18,602 bases of DNA from an uncultured Prevotella sp. GTDB taxonomy: Bacteria > Bacteroidota > Bacteroidia > Bacteroidales > Bacteroidaceae. The stretch lies in NCBI GenBank assembly GCA_937907705.1, contig CALCVP010000091.1, positions 1 to 18,602 of the forward strand, read 5' to 3'. This document shows positions 7,943-14,746 of this stretch, one piece after another. The position numbers were made by a program, and so were the translations under genes. Below the pieces are notes generated by a model that saw only the letters and a program-made list of their open reading frames with translations, did not search any database and was not told the origin of the DNA. Every line of letters begins with the position of its first letter. The stretch's first letter is position 1.

Positions 7943-8779
7943 TTATAGCTTGTACACTAAATCTTCTACATACTGTGCCCATTCTATCGGTTTCTTGCTC
8001 TTGTCGAACGTTTGCCAGGGTATGGGCTTTCCTATGCTCACGCGGAAAGTCTTGTGTACATTCTTGTACATCTCGTCCACCAGAAAGAGCATGGCTATAT
8101 TGAATTTGATACCTGTTTTCTTGCAGAAGTTAGCCAGATTGTAAAAGAAAGCCGAGTTCTGTCCGCCAAAGTGTATAGGCACAACATCGCGGTGTGTCTC
8201 TACACTCTTTGATATAAAGGTCTTGGTCCACGGTATGTCATGTATTTGTCCGTTGATTTTGCGCGAACAAAGCCCCGCAGGAAACATCAGCATGTGGTAA
8301 TCGCTGCTGAAGCCCGCCTCCACCATGGCCGGGAAATGGCGGCTTGCCTTGCCTGTCTTGTTGATAGGTATGCACACAGGAGCCAGTCCCGGAAGATTCA
8401 TCAGCAAGTCATTGACCAGATAGCGGAACCTGCCGTCATAATGACGGCCGATAATCGAGCCCAACGCCACACCGTCTGCACCGCCCAAAGGGTGGTTGCT
8501 CACAAAGGTATAGAGGCGGCCGTCATTCTTGTCGGGCAAGTTTTCAGCCCCTACAATCTCAAGTGTCATATCAAGATAACGCACACATTCTTCCAGCCAA
8601 TCCACGCCTGTAAGGTGGCGACTCTCCCACAGATACTTGTTTACCTCATCTTCATGGACAATATGTTTGAGCCAGCTCACCAAAGGAGCCGGCACCCATT
8701 TGGCTTTGGCGCCCATCTTGTCTTTGAGTATTTGGCTAATATCTATGGTCTTCTCCGATATGTTGTTCATCTTCATCAT
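7943..8779 (-). CDS. glsA: PlsC-like O-acyltransferase, GlsA-like
   Basis: A lysophospholipid-acyltransferase-family protein of 278 residues from the chosen start. The catalytic motif reads SNHPLGGADG: His96 and Asp102 are separated by five residues rather than the four of classic PlsC, and the FPEGTRSR-type motif reads FPAGLCSR (166-173). As far as I recall, both variants are normal for the GlsA group, which adds the second acyl chain to N-acyl glycine. The first in-frame ATG (8794) lies inside a strong -7 promoter element, so I use the next one, 8779; 8776 and 8770 are equally plausible. It is co-directional with glsB and 36 bp from it, which supports a two-step lipid pathway. Alternative: an ordinary 1-acylglycerol-3-phosphate acyltransferase. 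Confidence 0.78.
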   Translation of the reverse strand: MMKMNNISEKTIDISQILKDKMGAKAKWVPAPLVSWLKHIVHEDEVNKYLWESRHLTGVDWLEECVRYLDMTLEIVGAENLPDKNDGRLYTFVSNHPLGGADGVALGSIIGRHYDGRFRYLVNDLLMNLPGLAPVCIPINKTGKASRHFPAMVEAGFSSDYHMLMFPAGLCSRKINGQIHDIPWTKTFISKSVETHRDVVPIHFGGQNSAFFYNLANFCKKTGIKFNIAMLFLVDEMYKNVHKTFRVSIGKPIPWQTFDKSKKPIEWAQYVEDLVYKL

Positions 8780-8790
8780 ACTAACACGAT

Positions 8791-8799
8791 GCAAAAATA
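8791..8799 (-). promoter_or_regulatory. -7 element for glsA-glsB
   Basis: On the minus strand this reads TATTTTTGC, matching TAnnTTTGY. The predicted start of transcription is near 8785, giving a leader of under about 15 bases before the ATG codons at 8779, 8776 and 8770. This decides against the ATG at 8794 as the start of glsA. There is no TTTG at the proper -33 spacing. Confidence 0.5.
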
Positions 8800-9012
8800 A
8801 CTCAACTTTTTCAAATTCTTTCTACTTTTCTTGAAAAATATTAAATATCACATCATTTTATAACACTTTATTAACATGCAAGCGCTTTTTAGCCACTTAA
8901 TTGTGCATCGGTGTAAAATTTTGAACAAGGCTTTGCTTTATAAACAGCTTCTTTTTAAGATGCAACTGTCAGAAAGCGACGCACAAGTTTGCCTGTCTCA
9001 GCCATACTCTGC
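8800..9012. other. AT-rich intergenic stretch, nothing recognised
   Basis: Between the glsA promoter and the repeat array downstream of recO lies about 210 bp of AT-rich sequence with no credible reading frame. I see no intrinsic terminator for recO and no RNA gene. Only the 22-bp repeat array that follows (9013-9100) stands out. Confidence 0.5.
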
Positions 9013-9100
9013 TGCAAGAACACTGTAATCAAATGGCGAAAGCAGTGCTATCGCCAACCAATAGCACTGCTCTTGCAAGGCGATAACGGTGCAATGGCTA
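9013..9100 (-). repeat. 22-bp period repeat array, family 1, after recO
   Basis: Four direct-repeat units with exact 22-bp spacing. The two clearest have cores AGCAGTGCTATCGC (9041) and AGCACTGCTCTTGC (9063), each followed by eight bases ending in AT. The outer two (from 9019 and 9085) are degenerate. Cut in a minus-strand frame beginning with the recO stop codon TAG (9100-9098), the unit at 9100-9079 matches the one at 9056-9035 at 16 of 22 positions. The clear units are also complementary: AGCAGTGCTAT (9041-9051) pairs with ATAGCACTGCT (9061-9071) over a nine-base loop. The same 14-mer GCGAAAGCAGTGCT (9036-9049) occurs inverted at 18201-18214. Confidence 0.75.
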
Positions 9101-9826
9101 CACAGCCATGACCTCTTTCAGCACAGACACCGACTTGAGCTGCGGAAAATCGGGCACATGAAGCCTGTAATACTCTAATATAATGTCGAGCAAACGGTTC
9201 CTTTCGTTACGATTCATGCGGTACAAGTGCATAGTAGAAAAGTTCATGCGCATCATCAGTTGTATCAACCGGGCCTCTTCAGGCGGCAGACCGTCGCGAT
9301 GAAGAGGGGCTGACAGGCAGAAGCAACTGGCACGCAAATCAAACCAACAGCCAGCCTGATAATCGTCAAGATTGGGATAAAAGCCCAAGAAGCGCGTCAG
9401 ACGCATGGCAAACACCAGATGAAAATTGGCAAACTTATGCTCGCAATTGTCCAGCCAGCATATACTATTATATATATAGGTATAAAGCGGCTGGTCGGCC
9501 TCCTCACGCTGAGTGGCACCGCAAAGAAATTCTGCCACAAACAGCGAGATAGACAATTTGTAAGGATTAAAGGGGATAGAGACAAACGGAACCGCTACAC
9601 GGGCGTCTTTAATCGTTTGCAAACGGGCACGCTGACGCACATCCACAATAACCTCCAACAGCGACAACGGCTGGAAATACTGTTTCTTCAACTTACCCGT
9701 AGCCGACTTGGCCACACGCACAATGCACCCAAGGCGACCCTGAGTTTCGGTAAACAAGTCTACTATCAGTTTCGACTCGCCATACTTGAAGGAATGAAGT
9801 ACAATAGCATTGGTTTTGACTAACAT
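9098..9826 (-). CDS. recO: DNA repair protein RecO
   Basis: RecO works with RecR (and RecF) to load RecA on SSB-coated single-stranded DNA during gap repair and recombination, and can anneal complementary strands. From the ATG at 9826 the protein is 242 residues, the normal length, beginning MLVKTNAIVLHSFKYGE with an N-terminal OB-fold (about 1-80) and a helical C-terminal domain. The end, with RMNRNERNRLLDIILEYYRLH and 'PQLKSVSVLKEV', is typical of Bacteroidota RecO. The four-cysteine zinc site of some RecO proteins is not intact; only scattered cysteines remain. A longer frame runs upstream to 9931, but it crosses the promoter and has no family resemblance. The stop codon is also the first triplet of a repeat unit. 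Confidence 0.92.
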   Translation of the reverse strand: MLVKTNAIVLHSFKYGESKLIVDLFTETQGRLGCIVRVAKSATGKLKKQYFQPLSLLEVIVDVRQRARLQTIKDARVAVPFVSIPFNPYKLSISLFVAEFLCGATQREEADQPLYTYIYNSICWLDNCEHKFANFHLVFAMRLTRFLGFYPNLDDYQAGCWFDLRASCFCLSAPLHRDGLPPEEARLIQLMMRMNFSTMHLYRMNRNERNRLLDIILEYYRLHVPDFPQLKSVSVLKEVMAV

Positions 9827-9830
9827 AACT

Positions 9831-9839
9831 GCAAAAATA
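9831..9839 (-). promoter_or_regulatory. -7 element for recO, very close to the ATG
   Basis: On the minus strand this is TATTTTTGC, a full match to TAnnTTTGY, ending only four bases before the recO ATG (9826-9824). With the usual distance from the -7 box, transcription would begin at or next to the ATG, so the message may be nearly leaderless. No matching -33 TTTG was found. Confidence 0.45.
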
Positions 9840-9878
9840 CACTTTTTTGATAGTAAAGTGAAAATAATTGCGAAAAAG

Positions 9879-9911
9879 TTTGGAGGATAAAAATAAAAGC
9901 AGTACCTTTGC
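9879..9911 (+). promoter_or_regulatory. Near-consensus promoter of tRNA-Glu-rpsT
   Basis: TTTG (9879-9882) and TACCTTTGC (9903-9911) are 20 bp apart, close to the ideal Bacteroidota vegetative promoter TTTG-N19-TAnnTTTGY. Transcription should begin near 9918, just before tRNA-Glu. The tRNA-Asn promoter at 18484-18516 has the same layout and the same TACCTTTGCA box. Confidence 0.85.
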
Positions 9912-9931
9912 ACCGCAAAATTCACAATCAC

Positions 9932-10003
9932 GGTCCCTTCGTCTATCGGCTAGGACGAGAGATTTTCATTCTCTAAAGAGGAGTTCGACTCTCCTAGGGA
10001 CTA
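9932..10003 (+). tRNA. tRNA-Glu(TTC)
   Basis: A full cloverleaf of 72 bases. The acceptor is GGTCCCT with AGGGACT, leaving a G1-U72 wobble at the end. The anticodon stem AGAGA/TCTCT closes loop TTTTCAT, giving anticodon TTC for glutamate. The T-arm is AGGAG-TTCGACT-CTCCT and the discriminator is A10003. CCA is not encoded. It lies 29 bp upstream of rpsT behind one strong promoter, so tRNA and ribosomal-protein message probably start as one transcript and are separated by tRNA processing. Confidence 0.95.
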
Positions 10004-10032
10004 CAATAAAAATAAAAAGGAAAACAACAAAG

Positions 10033-10287
10033 ATGGCAAATCATAAATCATCAATTAAAAGAATTCGCCAAGACAAGGCAAAGACATTGCATAACAGATA
10101 TTATGCAAAGACTATGCGCAACGCTGTTCGCAAGTTGCGTGCCCTCAACGACAAAGAAGAGGCATTAAAGTTGTACCCAAGTGTACAGAAAATGTTGGAC
10201 AAGTTGGTTAAGACCAACATCATCCACAAGAACAAGGCTGCTAACTTAAAGTCAAGCTTGGCTTTGCACATCAATAGCTTAGGTTAA
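10033..10287 (+). CDS. rpsT: 30S ribosomal protein bS20
   Basis: An 84-residue basic protein that binds 16S rRNA and is needed for 30S subunit assembly. It opens MANHKSSIKRIRQDKAK and has the family's run of long basic helices, with the typical middle part 'RNAVRKLRAL' and the end HKNKAANLKSSLALHINSLG. The start at 10033 gives the standard N-terminus; frames extending upstream run through the tRNA and are not real. It follows tRNA-Glu by 29 bp and is closed by a strong hairpin terminator. In other bacteria bS20 represses its own synthesis; nothing in the short leader here shows such a site. Confidence 0.97.
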   Translation: MANHKSSIKRIRQDKAKTLHNRYYAKTMRNAVRKLRALNDKEEALKLYPSVQKMLDKLVKTNIIHKNKAANLKSSLALHINSLG

Positions 10288-10312
10288 TAGAAAATTATAA
10301 ATAAGACGAATT

Positions 10313-10346
10313 AAGCCGTAATCTTTCCACAAGGTTACGGCTTTTT
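10313..10346 (+). terminator. Rho-independent terminator of rpsT
   Basis: A stem of up to 13 bp (10313-10325 with 10331-10343; outer part AAGCCGTAA/TTACGGCTT) closes a five-base loop and runs into TTTTT. It ends the tRNA-Glu-rpsT transcript. Confidence 0.9.
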
Positions 10347-10550
10347 CGTGCCCCTACCCCTACACCAGCCCTACGCCAGCCACAACTGCCAACATCTGCA
10401 AAGCCTTTCGAACCATCGCTTAACCATACAGACACGCCACACAAAAACCACGCAAACACACTGAAATCCAGCTCAAATACCCCACACACCAACACCCTTT
10501 CAACACACTGGAACATCTTATCATTTATTAATTTTAAATTCAACAAAAAG
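10347..10550 (+). other. C-rich, G-poor intergenic stretch before gyrB
   Basis: About 200 bp without a credible gene. The plus strand is strikingly rich in C and A and poor in G from about 10347 to 10515, after which it turns AT-rich. Such C-over-G segments are the usual features of Rho loading (rut) sites, so it may be a backup terminator for transcripts that pass the rpsT hairpin. This is inference from base composition only. A minus-strand frame across it (10295-10546) includes the terminator and resembles nothing I know. Confidence 0.4.
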
Positions 10551-10574
10551 AGTACCTATGTCATTATTTTTTAG

Positions 10575-10583
10575 TATATTTGC
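10575..10583 (+). promoter_or_regulatory. -7 element for gyrB
   Basis: TATATTTGC matches TAnnTTTGY and would start transcription near 10590, about 17 bases before the gyrB ATG. There is no TTTG at the right -33 spacing, as often seen for regulated or weaker Bacteroidota promoters. Confidence 0.5.
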
Positions 10584-10606
10584 ACGATAAAATACCGAAA
10601 AAAGAA

Positions 10607-12580
10607 ATGGCAGAAAACATAAACAACGAGAATAATTATTCAGCCAGCAATATCCAGGTGCTCGAAGGCCTGGAAGCTGTTCGCAAGCGCCCCGCTATGT
10701 ACATTGGAGACATCAGCGAAAAGGGCCTTCACCACTTGGTGAACGAAACCGTGGACAACTCTATCGACGAGGCTATGGCGGGATATTGCACCCATATCGA
10801 AGTAACTATCAATGAAGATAACTCCATCACCGTACAAGACAACGGTCGAGGCATACCGGTAGACGAACACAAGAAACTGCATAAATCAGCCCTCGAAGTA
10901 GTCATGACCGTGCTGCACGCCGGCGGTAAGTTCGACAAAGGATCCTATAAGGTATCAGGCGGTCTCCATGGTGTGGGCGTAAGCTGCGTCAACGCACTCT
11001 CTACACACATGAAATCGCAAGTGTTCCGCGACGGGAAGATATATCAGCAGGAATACGAAAAAGGAAAACCGCTATACCCGGTAAAGGTAGTGGGAGAAAC
11101 AACTCTGCGCGGTACACGCCAGCAGTTCTGGCCAGACCCGTCCATCTTTACCACCACCGTCTATAAATATGACATCATAGCGAAGCGCATGCGCGAGCTG
11201 GCCTACCTCAATGCAGGCATCAAGATAACGCTGACAGACATGCGGCCCGATGAGGAAGGCAAGACCCGCCAAGAGGTGTTCCATGCCAAAGACGGACTGA
11301 AAGAGTTCGTACGCTACGTTGACCGCCACCGTACACACCTCTTTGACGATGTTATCTACCTGAAGACAGAGAAGCAAGGCATACCTATCGAGGTAGCTGT
11401 CATGTACAACACAGACTACAGCGAGAACATACACTCTTATGTCAACAACATCAATACCATTGAAGGCGGTACCCACTTGGTAGGTTTCCGCATGGCATTG
11501 ACCCGCACACTGAAGAAATATGCAGACAGTGAACCATCCATTGCCAAACAAATAGAGAAAGCAAAGATAGAAATCGCGGGCGAAGACTTCCGCGAAGGAC
11601 TCACCGCTGTCATATCCATCAAAGTGGCAGAACCACAATTTGAAGGACAGACAAAGACCAAGTTGGGCAACAACGAGGTAACAGGTGCTGTGCAACAGGC
11701 CGTGTCCGAGGCCCTTTCCAACTATCTGGAGGAGCATCCGAAAGAAGCCAAGATGATTTGCGAAAAGGTAATCTTGGCAGCCACAGCACGTATAGCAGCA
11801 CGCAAGGCGCGCGAAAACGTGCAGCGCAAGAACCCAATGACAGGCGGAGGGCTGCCCGGTAAACTGGCAGACTGCTCCAACAAAGACCCCAAAGAGTGCG
11901 AAATATTCCTGGTCGAGGGTGATTCTGCCGGTGGCTCTGCAAAGCAAGGCCGCGACCGCTACACCCAAGCCATCCTGCCATTAAGAGGCAAGATATTGAA
12001 TGTAGAGAAGGTAATGTGGCACAAAGTATTTGACAGCGAGTCTGTCATGAACATTATCCAGAGCATAGGCGTGCGCTTTGGCGTGGACGGTGAAGACGAC
12101 AAAGAAGCCAATATCGACAAACTGCGTTATGACAAGATTATCATCATGACCGATGCCGATGTCGATGGCTCTCACATCGACACCCTTATCATGACACTGT
12201 TCTACCGCTTTATGCCAAAGGTAATACAGGACGGACACCTCTATATCGCCACGCCACCACTCTATATGTGTACTTACAAGAACAAGGTAAAGGAGTATTG
12301 CTATACCGATCAGCAGCGGCAAGCCTTCCTCGACAAGTATGGCGATGGCGTAGAAGACGGAAAGAGCATACACACTCAGCGCTACAAAGGTTTGGGTGAG
12401 ATGAATCCTGAACAGCTATGGGAAACCACCATGGATCCCAAAACACGCCTTTTGAAGCAAGTTACCATAGAAAATGCAGCTGAAGCCGATGAGATTTTCT
12501 CTATGTTAATGGGCGATGACGTGGAACCTCGACGCCAATTCATCGAGAAGAATGCCACTTATGCCAATATTGATGCATAG
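10607..12580 (+). CDS. gyrB: DNA gyrase subunit B
   Basis: The ATPase subunit of gyrase, which with GyrA puts negative supercoils into DNA. In 657 residues it has the GHKL ATPase site (Glu47 and Asn51 in NETVDNSIDEA, Asp78 in QDNGRGIPVDEH, the lid GGLHGVGVSCVNALS near 118-132, and the QTKTKLGN loop), then the TOPRIM domain (EGDSAGG at 437-443, DADVDG at 516-521) and the C-terminal signature QRYKGLGEMNPEQLW. The compact length without an insert fits the short GyrB class. ParE is the alternative; the AILPLRGKILNVEK segment and overall similarity favour GyrB. I start at ATG 10607; a TTG at 10580 in frame lies inside the -7 box. It stands alone, with its own promoter and terminator. Confidence 0.95.
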   Translation: MAENINNENNYSASNIQVLEGLEAVRKRPAMYIGDISEKGLHHLVNETVDNSIDEAMAGYCTHIEVTINEDNSITVQDNGRGIPVDEHKKLHKSALEVVMTVLHAGGKFDKGSYKVSGGLHGVGVSCVNALSTHMKSQVFRDGKIYQQEYEKGKPLYPVKVVGETTLRGTRQQFWPDPSIFTTTVYKYDIIAKRMRELAYLNAGIKITLTDMRPDEEGKTRQEVFHAKDGLKEFVRYVDRHRTHLFDDVIYLKTEKQGIPIEVAVMYNTDYSENIHSYVNNINTIEGGTHLVGFRMALTRTLKKYADSEPSIAKQIEKAKIEIAGEDFREGLTAVISIKVAEPQFEGQTKTKLGNNEVTGAVQQAVSEALSNYLEEHPKEAKMICEKVILAATARIAARKARENVQRKNPMTGGGLPGKLADCSNKDPKECEIFLVEGDSAGGSAKQGRDRYTQAILPLRGKILNVEKVMWHKVFDSESVMNIIQSIGVRFGVDGEDDKEANIDKLRYDKIIIMTDADVDGSHIDTLIMTLFYRFMPKVIQDGHLYIATPPLYMCTYKNKVKEYCYTDQQRQAFLDKYGDGVEDGKSIHTQRYKGLGEMNPEQLWETTMDPKTRLLKQVTIENAAEADEIFSMLMGDDVEPRRQFIEKNATYANIDA

Positions 12581-12612
12581 AAACAAGCTGGCTATAAAAT
12601 ACAAAATACGAG

Positions 12613-12650
12613 AAATGCGCAACTCCACAGTCTGTGAGTTGCGCATTTAT
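12613..12650 (+). terminator. Terminator of gyrB
   Basis: A 13-bp perfect stem, AAATGCGCAACTC (12613-12625) with GAGTTGCGCATTT (12636-12648), closes a ten-base loop. The T tract after it is short and broken (TTTATTATAT). Its 3' arm overlaps the outermost unit of the neighbouring 22-bp repeat array. Being palindromic with A-rich flank, it may also stop the convergent protease transcript. Confidence 0.75.
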
Positions 12651-12797
12651 TATATACAATTACCAGTATTTTCAGATTTGACGACCAATACATGTATATA
12701 CAGCCATCAACGCTCTTGTATATGAACATCAATACATGTATATACGACTATCAATACTTTTACATTTAGTTATCACCTCTTTTACATACGGCTATCA
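12644..12797 (-). repeat. 22-bp period repeat array, family 2, after the M6 protease gene
   Basis: Seven consecutive 22-bp units fill the space between the M6 protease stop codon and the gyrB terminator. On the minus strand every unit begins TGAT or TGGT, at 12797, 12775, 12753, 12731, 12709, 12687 and 12665. The model unit is TGATRGYYG followed by TATATACATGTAT. Units starting at 12753 and 12709 agree at 19 of 22 positions; the others diverge, most at their 3' halves. The second half contains the palindrome ATACATGTAT in the two best units. The TGA of the first unit is the stop codon of the protease gene. I see no coding potential here. Confidence 0.78.
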
Positions 12798-14447
12798 CTG
12801 TTTTTTGATGCGCTTCTGACCGTTCACGATATAAACGCCGGGAGTAAGTGCCTCAAAACTGCTGCCTACATAGCGGCCACACAAATCATAAATGCGCTGC
12901 GGTCGTAGTGCTTCAGCATTTACTTTAACACCTGCTATGCCCGTAGATACATTATTGTTGACAAAACGGAACGATGCTGTGCCATCTGCATTGACAGCCA
13001 TATCGTACAAAGCTTTGTTCATATAATACTTTCCGTCGGTGTTAGGCGTGTTGAGTTTAGCTGCCGGTCGCGAGTTGTTTGTAAGGCTATCGTTGTCCAT
13101 GTAAGGATAAGCATCATAGTCATAAGTTGCCCTTGTATAGAAGATAGAACGGTTATTGGCCGGTATTATCGAGCAACCCTGGTTCTTGCTGGTATTGACA
13201 CTGTTGCTGCTCCACTGCGATTCATTGTAGTCTACATGCGTAATCAGCAAGCCAGTGCCCGGCAACTCAGTGTCCCAATCCATGCGCTGACGGTTTTCTA
13301 TCGTGTAGAACTCATCCCGGTTTGCATCATTATAAATGATATAAGATGTGCCGTCCTGTGCGTATGGCTCAAGATGGTCAACGGTTTGGTCGTCTACCAG
13401 CTCCACGGGTTGTCCCCAACCGCAGATCATCCGCTCCACAGTAGAGAAAAAAGGAGGTCTGTTGGAGTCGCCATTATAAGAGCCTTGAGCCATCACGTCC
13501 CATGTACCCATGCCTGCATACCGATAGCCAGTGTCATACATATCCATCAAGCCCAAGCAATGACCGAATTCATGACAGATGGTGCCTATACCGTCTTGAC
13601 GGGTCTTGCTGTACATTTCCGGTGAACAAGCGTAGGTGTTTATCTTGTAGCCATTGACGAGATACATACGTCCTGTTGATGCAACCAGGCTCCATTCGTG
13701 GGGCCACACTTGGTCTGGCACGCCCGAAACGGCCTCTCCTTGACCAGCATAGATAAGGAACACTTGGTCTACCTCGCGATCGCCATTCCAGTCATAATCG
13801 GCAAAGTTGACCTCTGACGCTACCGAGTCGCAGGCTTCTTTCAGCATTTCATAAGGGCGCTTGTCATTGCCATACGCATCATTGCCGCCATAATATTTCA
13901 TGTTTTGCGACAGGGTAACAGGGCCTTTGATGTCAAAGTGCACCTCAAACTGCCCCTTGCTTTGTGCTTTGTAGTAATCGTAGACACTGCCCACGAAGCC
14001 TTGGTCGTTAGAGAAATTGGGCTGGTTGAGTATCTGTTCGTAAGCTTCTTTGCCGTGCCCATCCTGGAATTTCACGTCTTGATAGTTCACCAAGATAAGC
14101 AACACGTTTTTCTTGCCTGTCAACTGGTTGGTGGGAAGTGTCGATTCAGTCTGGCGCTGCTGCACCCGCTGCTGTCTGTATGTATTGACAGCTGCTCTGC
14201 GTTGGCTGATATGGCGCTGCATGGCGGTCTCGTCCACAGGCGTAAGCAGTCCTGTTTCATCCTGAAGCATAAATTTCCGGCCGTCAGCAGACTGCCAATA
14301 ATGCCCTAATTCATCACCTACCAGCTCCACTTTCAGCTCTGTTCCGTCTGAAAGATGCCCTGTTTTACACACATTTCGCTTAGCCGGTATGGCCTGCAAT
14401 GCCAGTGTCAGCACAAGCGCAAGTGCCGTAATAGTAAATCTTTTCAT
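12795..14447 (-). CDS. Secreted M6-family metalloprotease
   Basis: A 550-residue exported zinc protease of the M6 (immune inhibitor A-like) group. A signal peptide (about 1-22) is followed by a propeptide-like region to about 110 and the protease domain. The zinc site is H292-E-F-G-H296-CLG-L-M-D302 (HExxHxxGxxD). A calcium-loop-like DWNGDREVD (219-227) and the downstream 'GTWDVMAQGSYN' fit the family. The last 33 residues (IYDLCGRYVG... PGVYIVNGQK) resemble the C-terminal sorting domain of the type IX secretion system, suggesting export to the cell surface or medium; that is inference, as no secretion genes lie here. The substrate is unknown; homologues digest host or dietary proteins. The start at 14447 is the codon that gives the signal peptide. 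Confidence 0.88.
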   Translation of the reverse strand: MKRFTITALALVLTLALQAIPAKRNVCKTGHLSDGTELKVELVGDELGHYWQSADGRKFMLQDETGLLTPVDETAMQRHISQRRAAVNTYRQQRVQQRQTESTLPTNQLTGKKNVLLILVNYQDVKFQDGHGKEAYEQILNQPNFSNDQGFVGSVYDYYKAQSKGQFEVHFDIKGPVTLSQNMKYYGGNDAYGNDKRPYEMLKEACDSVASEVNFADYDWNGDREVDQVFLIYAGQGEAVSGVPDQVWPHEWSLVASTGRMYLVNGYKINTYACSPEMYSKTRQDGIGTICHEFGHCLGLMDMYDTGYRYAGMGTWDVMAQGSYNGDSNRPPFFSTVERMICGWGQPVELVDDQTVDHLEPYAQDGTSYIIYNDANRDEFYTIENRQRMDWDTELPGTGLLITHVDYNESQWSSNSVNTSKNQGCSIIPANNRSIFYTRATYDYDAYPYMDNDSLTNNSRPAAKLNTPNTDGKYYMNKALYDMAVNADGTASFRFVNNNVSTGIAGVKVNAEALRPQRIYDLCGRYVGSSFEALTPGVYIVNGQKRIKKQ

Positions 14448-14581
14448 TCTATCAAGTTATTATATTCAGTGTTAAAGATGTATTCTTCAGATTTTTTCAT
14501 TGCAAAAAACAGCATTTATCCCTGCTTAATCTATCTTTTATAATCATTTTAAGCTGCTTTACCTTTCATAAAGACATCTTT

Positions 14582-14590
14582 GCAAAAGTA
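14582..14590 (-). promoter_or_regulatory. -7 element for the M6 protease gene
   Basis: On the minus strand this reads TACTTTTGC, matching TAnnTTTGY, about 135 bp before the protease ATG. No -33 TTTG is seen at the right place, so the call is tentative. Confidence 0.4.
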
Positions 14591-14684
14591 CAAAAATCAT
14601 ATTAATAAACTCATTTTCACATTGTTAAAAACATTCAATACGGCAGCATTCAGGGGGCATTTGCATGCTTTTAGCACTCCTTTC

Positions 14685-14716
14685 TTTGTTCTTCTTGCAA
14701 ATATTCGTAACTTTGC
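14685..14716 (+). promoter_or_regulatory. Near-consensus promoter of gpmI
   Basis: TTTG (14685-14688) and TAACTTTGC (14708-14716) are exactly 19 bp apart, the ideal Bacteroidota layout. Transcription should start near 14722, leaving about 25 bases before the ATG. Confidence 0.82.
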
Positions 14717-14746
14717 GGCAGATTATTATATTATTATACAACTATT

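Larger units (their letters stand above)
14448..14746. other. Divergent control region, M6 protease/gpmI
   Basis: About 300 bp of AT-rich sequence with no gene. It carries the gpmI promoter on the plus strand and a likely -7 box for the protease on the minus strand, so the protease message may have a leader of about 130 bases. I found no riboswitch-like structure and none of the 22-bp repeats here. Confidence 0.6.

Noticed and set aside
9827..9931. Upstream extension of recO by 35 codons
   Set aside because: It crosses the -7 box and the AT-rich promoter region, and RecO proteins begin at the MLVKTNAIVL segment.
10295..10546. Minus-strand frame of 83 codons between rpsT and gyrB
   Set aside because: It includes the rpsT terminator and owes its openness to the skewed base composition; there is no -7 box in front of it.
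10580..10606. TTG start for gyrB
   Set aside because: It lies inside the TATATTTGC promoter box; ATG 10607 gives the usual N-terminus.
11072..11968. Minus-strand frame of 298 codons opposite gyrB
   Set aside because: gyrB is certain on the other strand, and the antisense translation has no motif.
12644..12797. CRISPR array
   Set aside because: The 22-bp units are contiguous and degenerate, with no unique spacers between conserved repeats, and there are no cas genes nearby.
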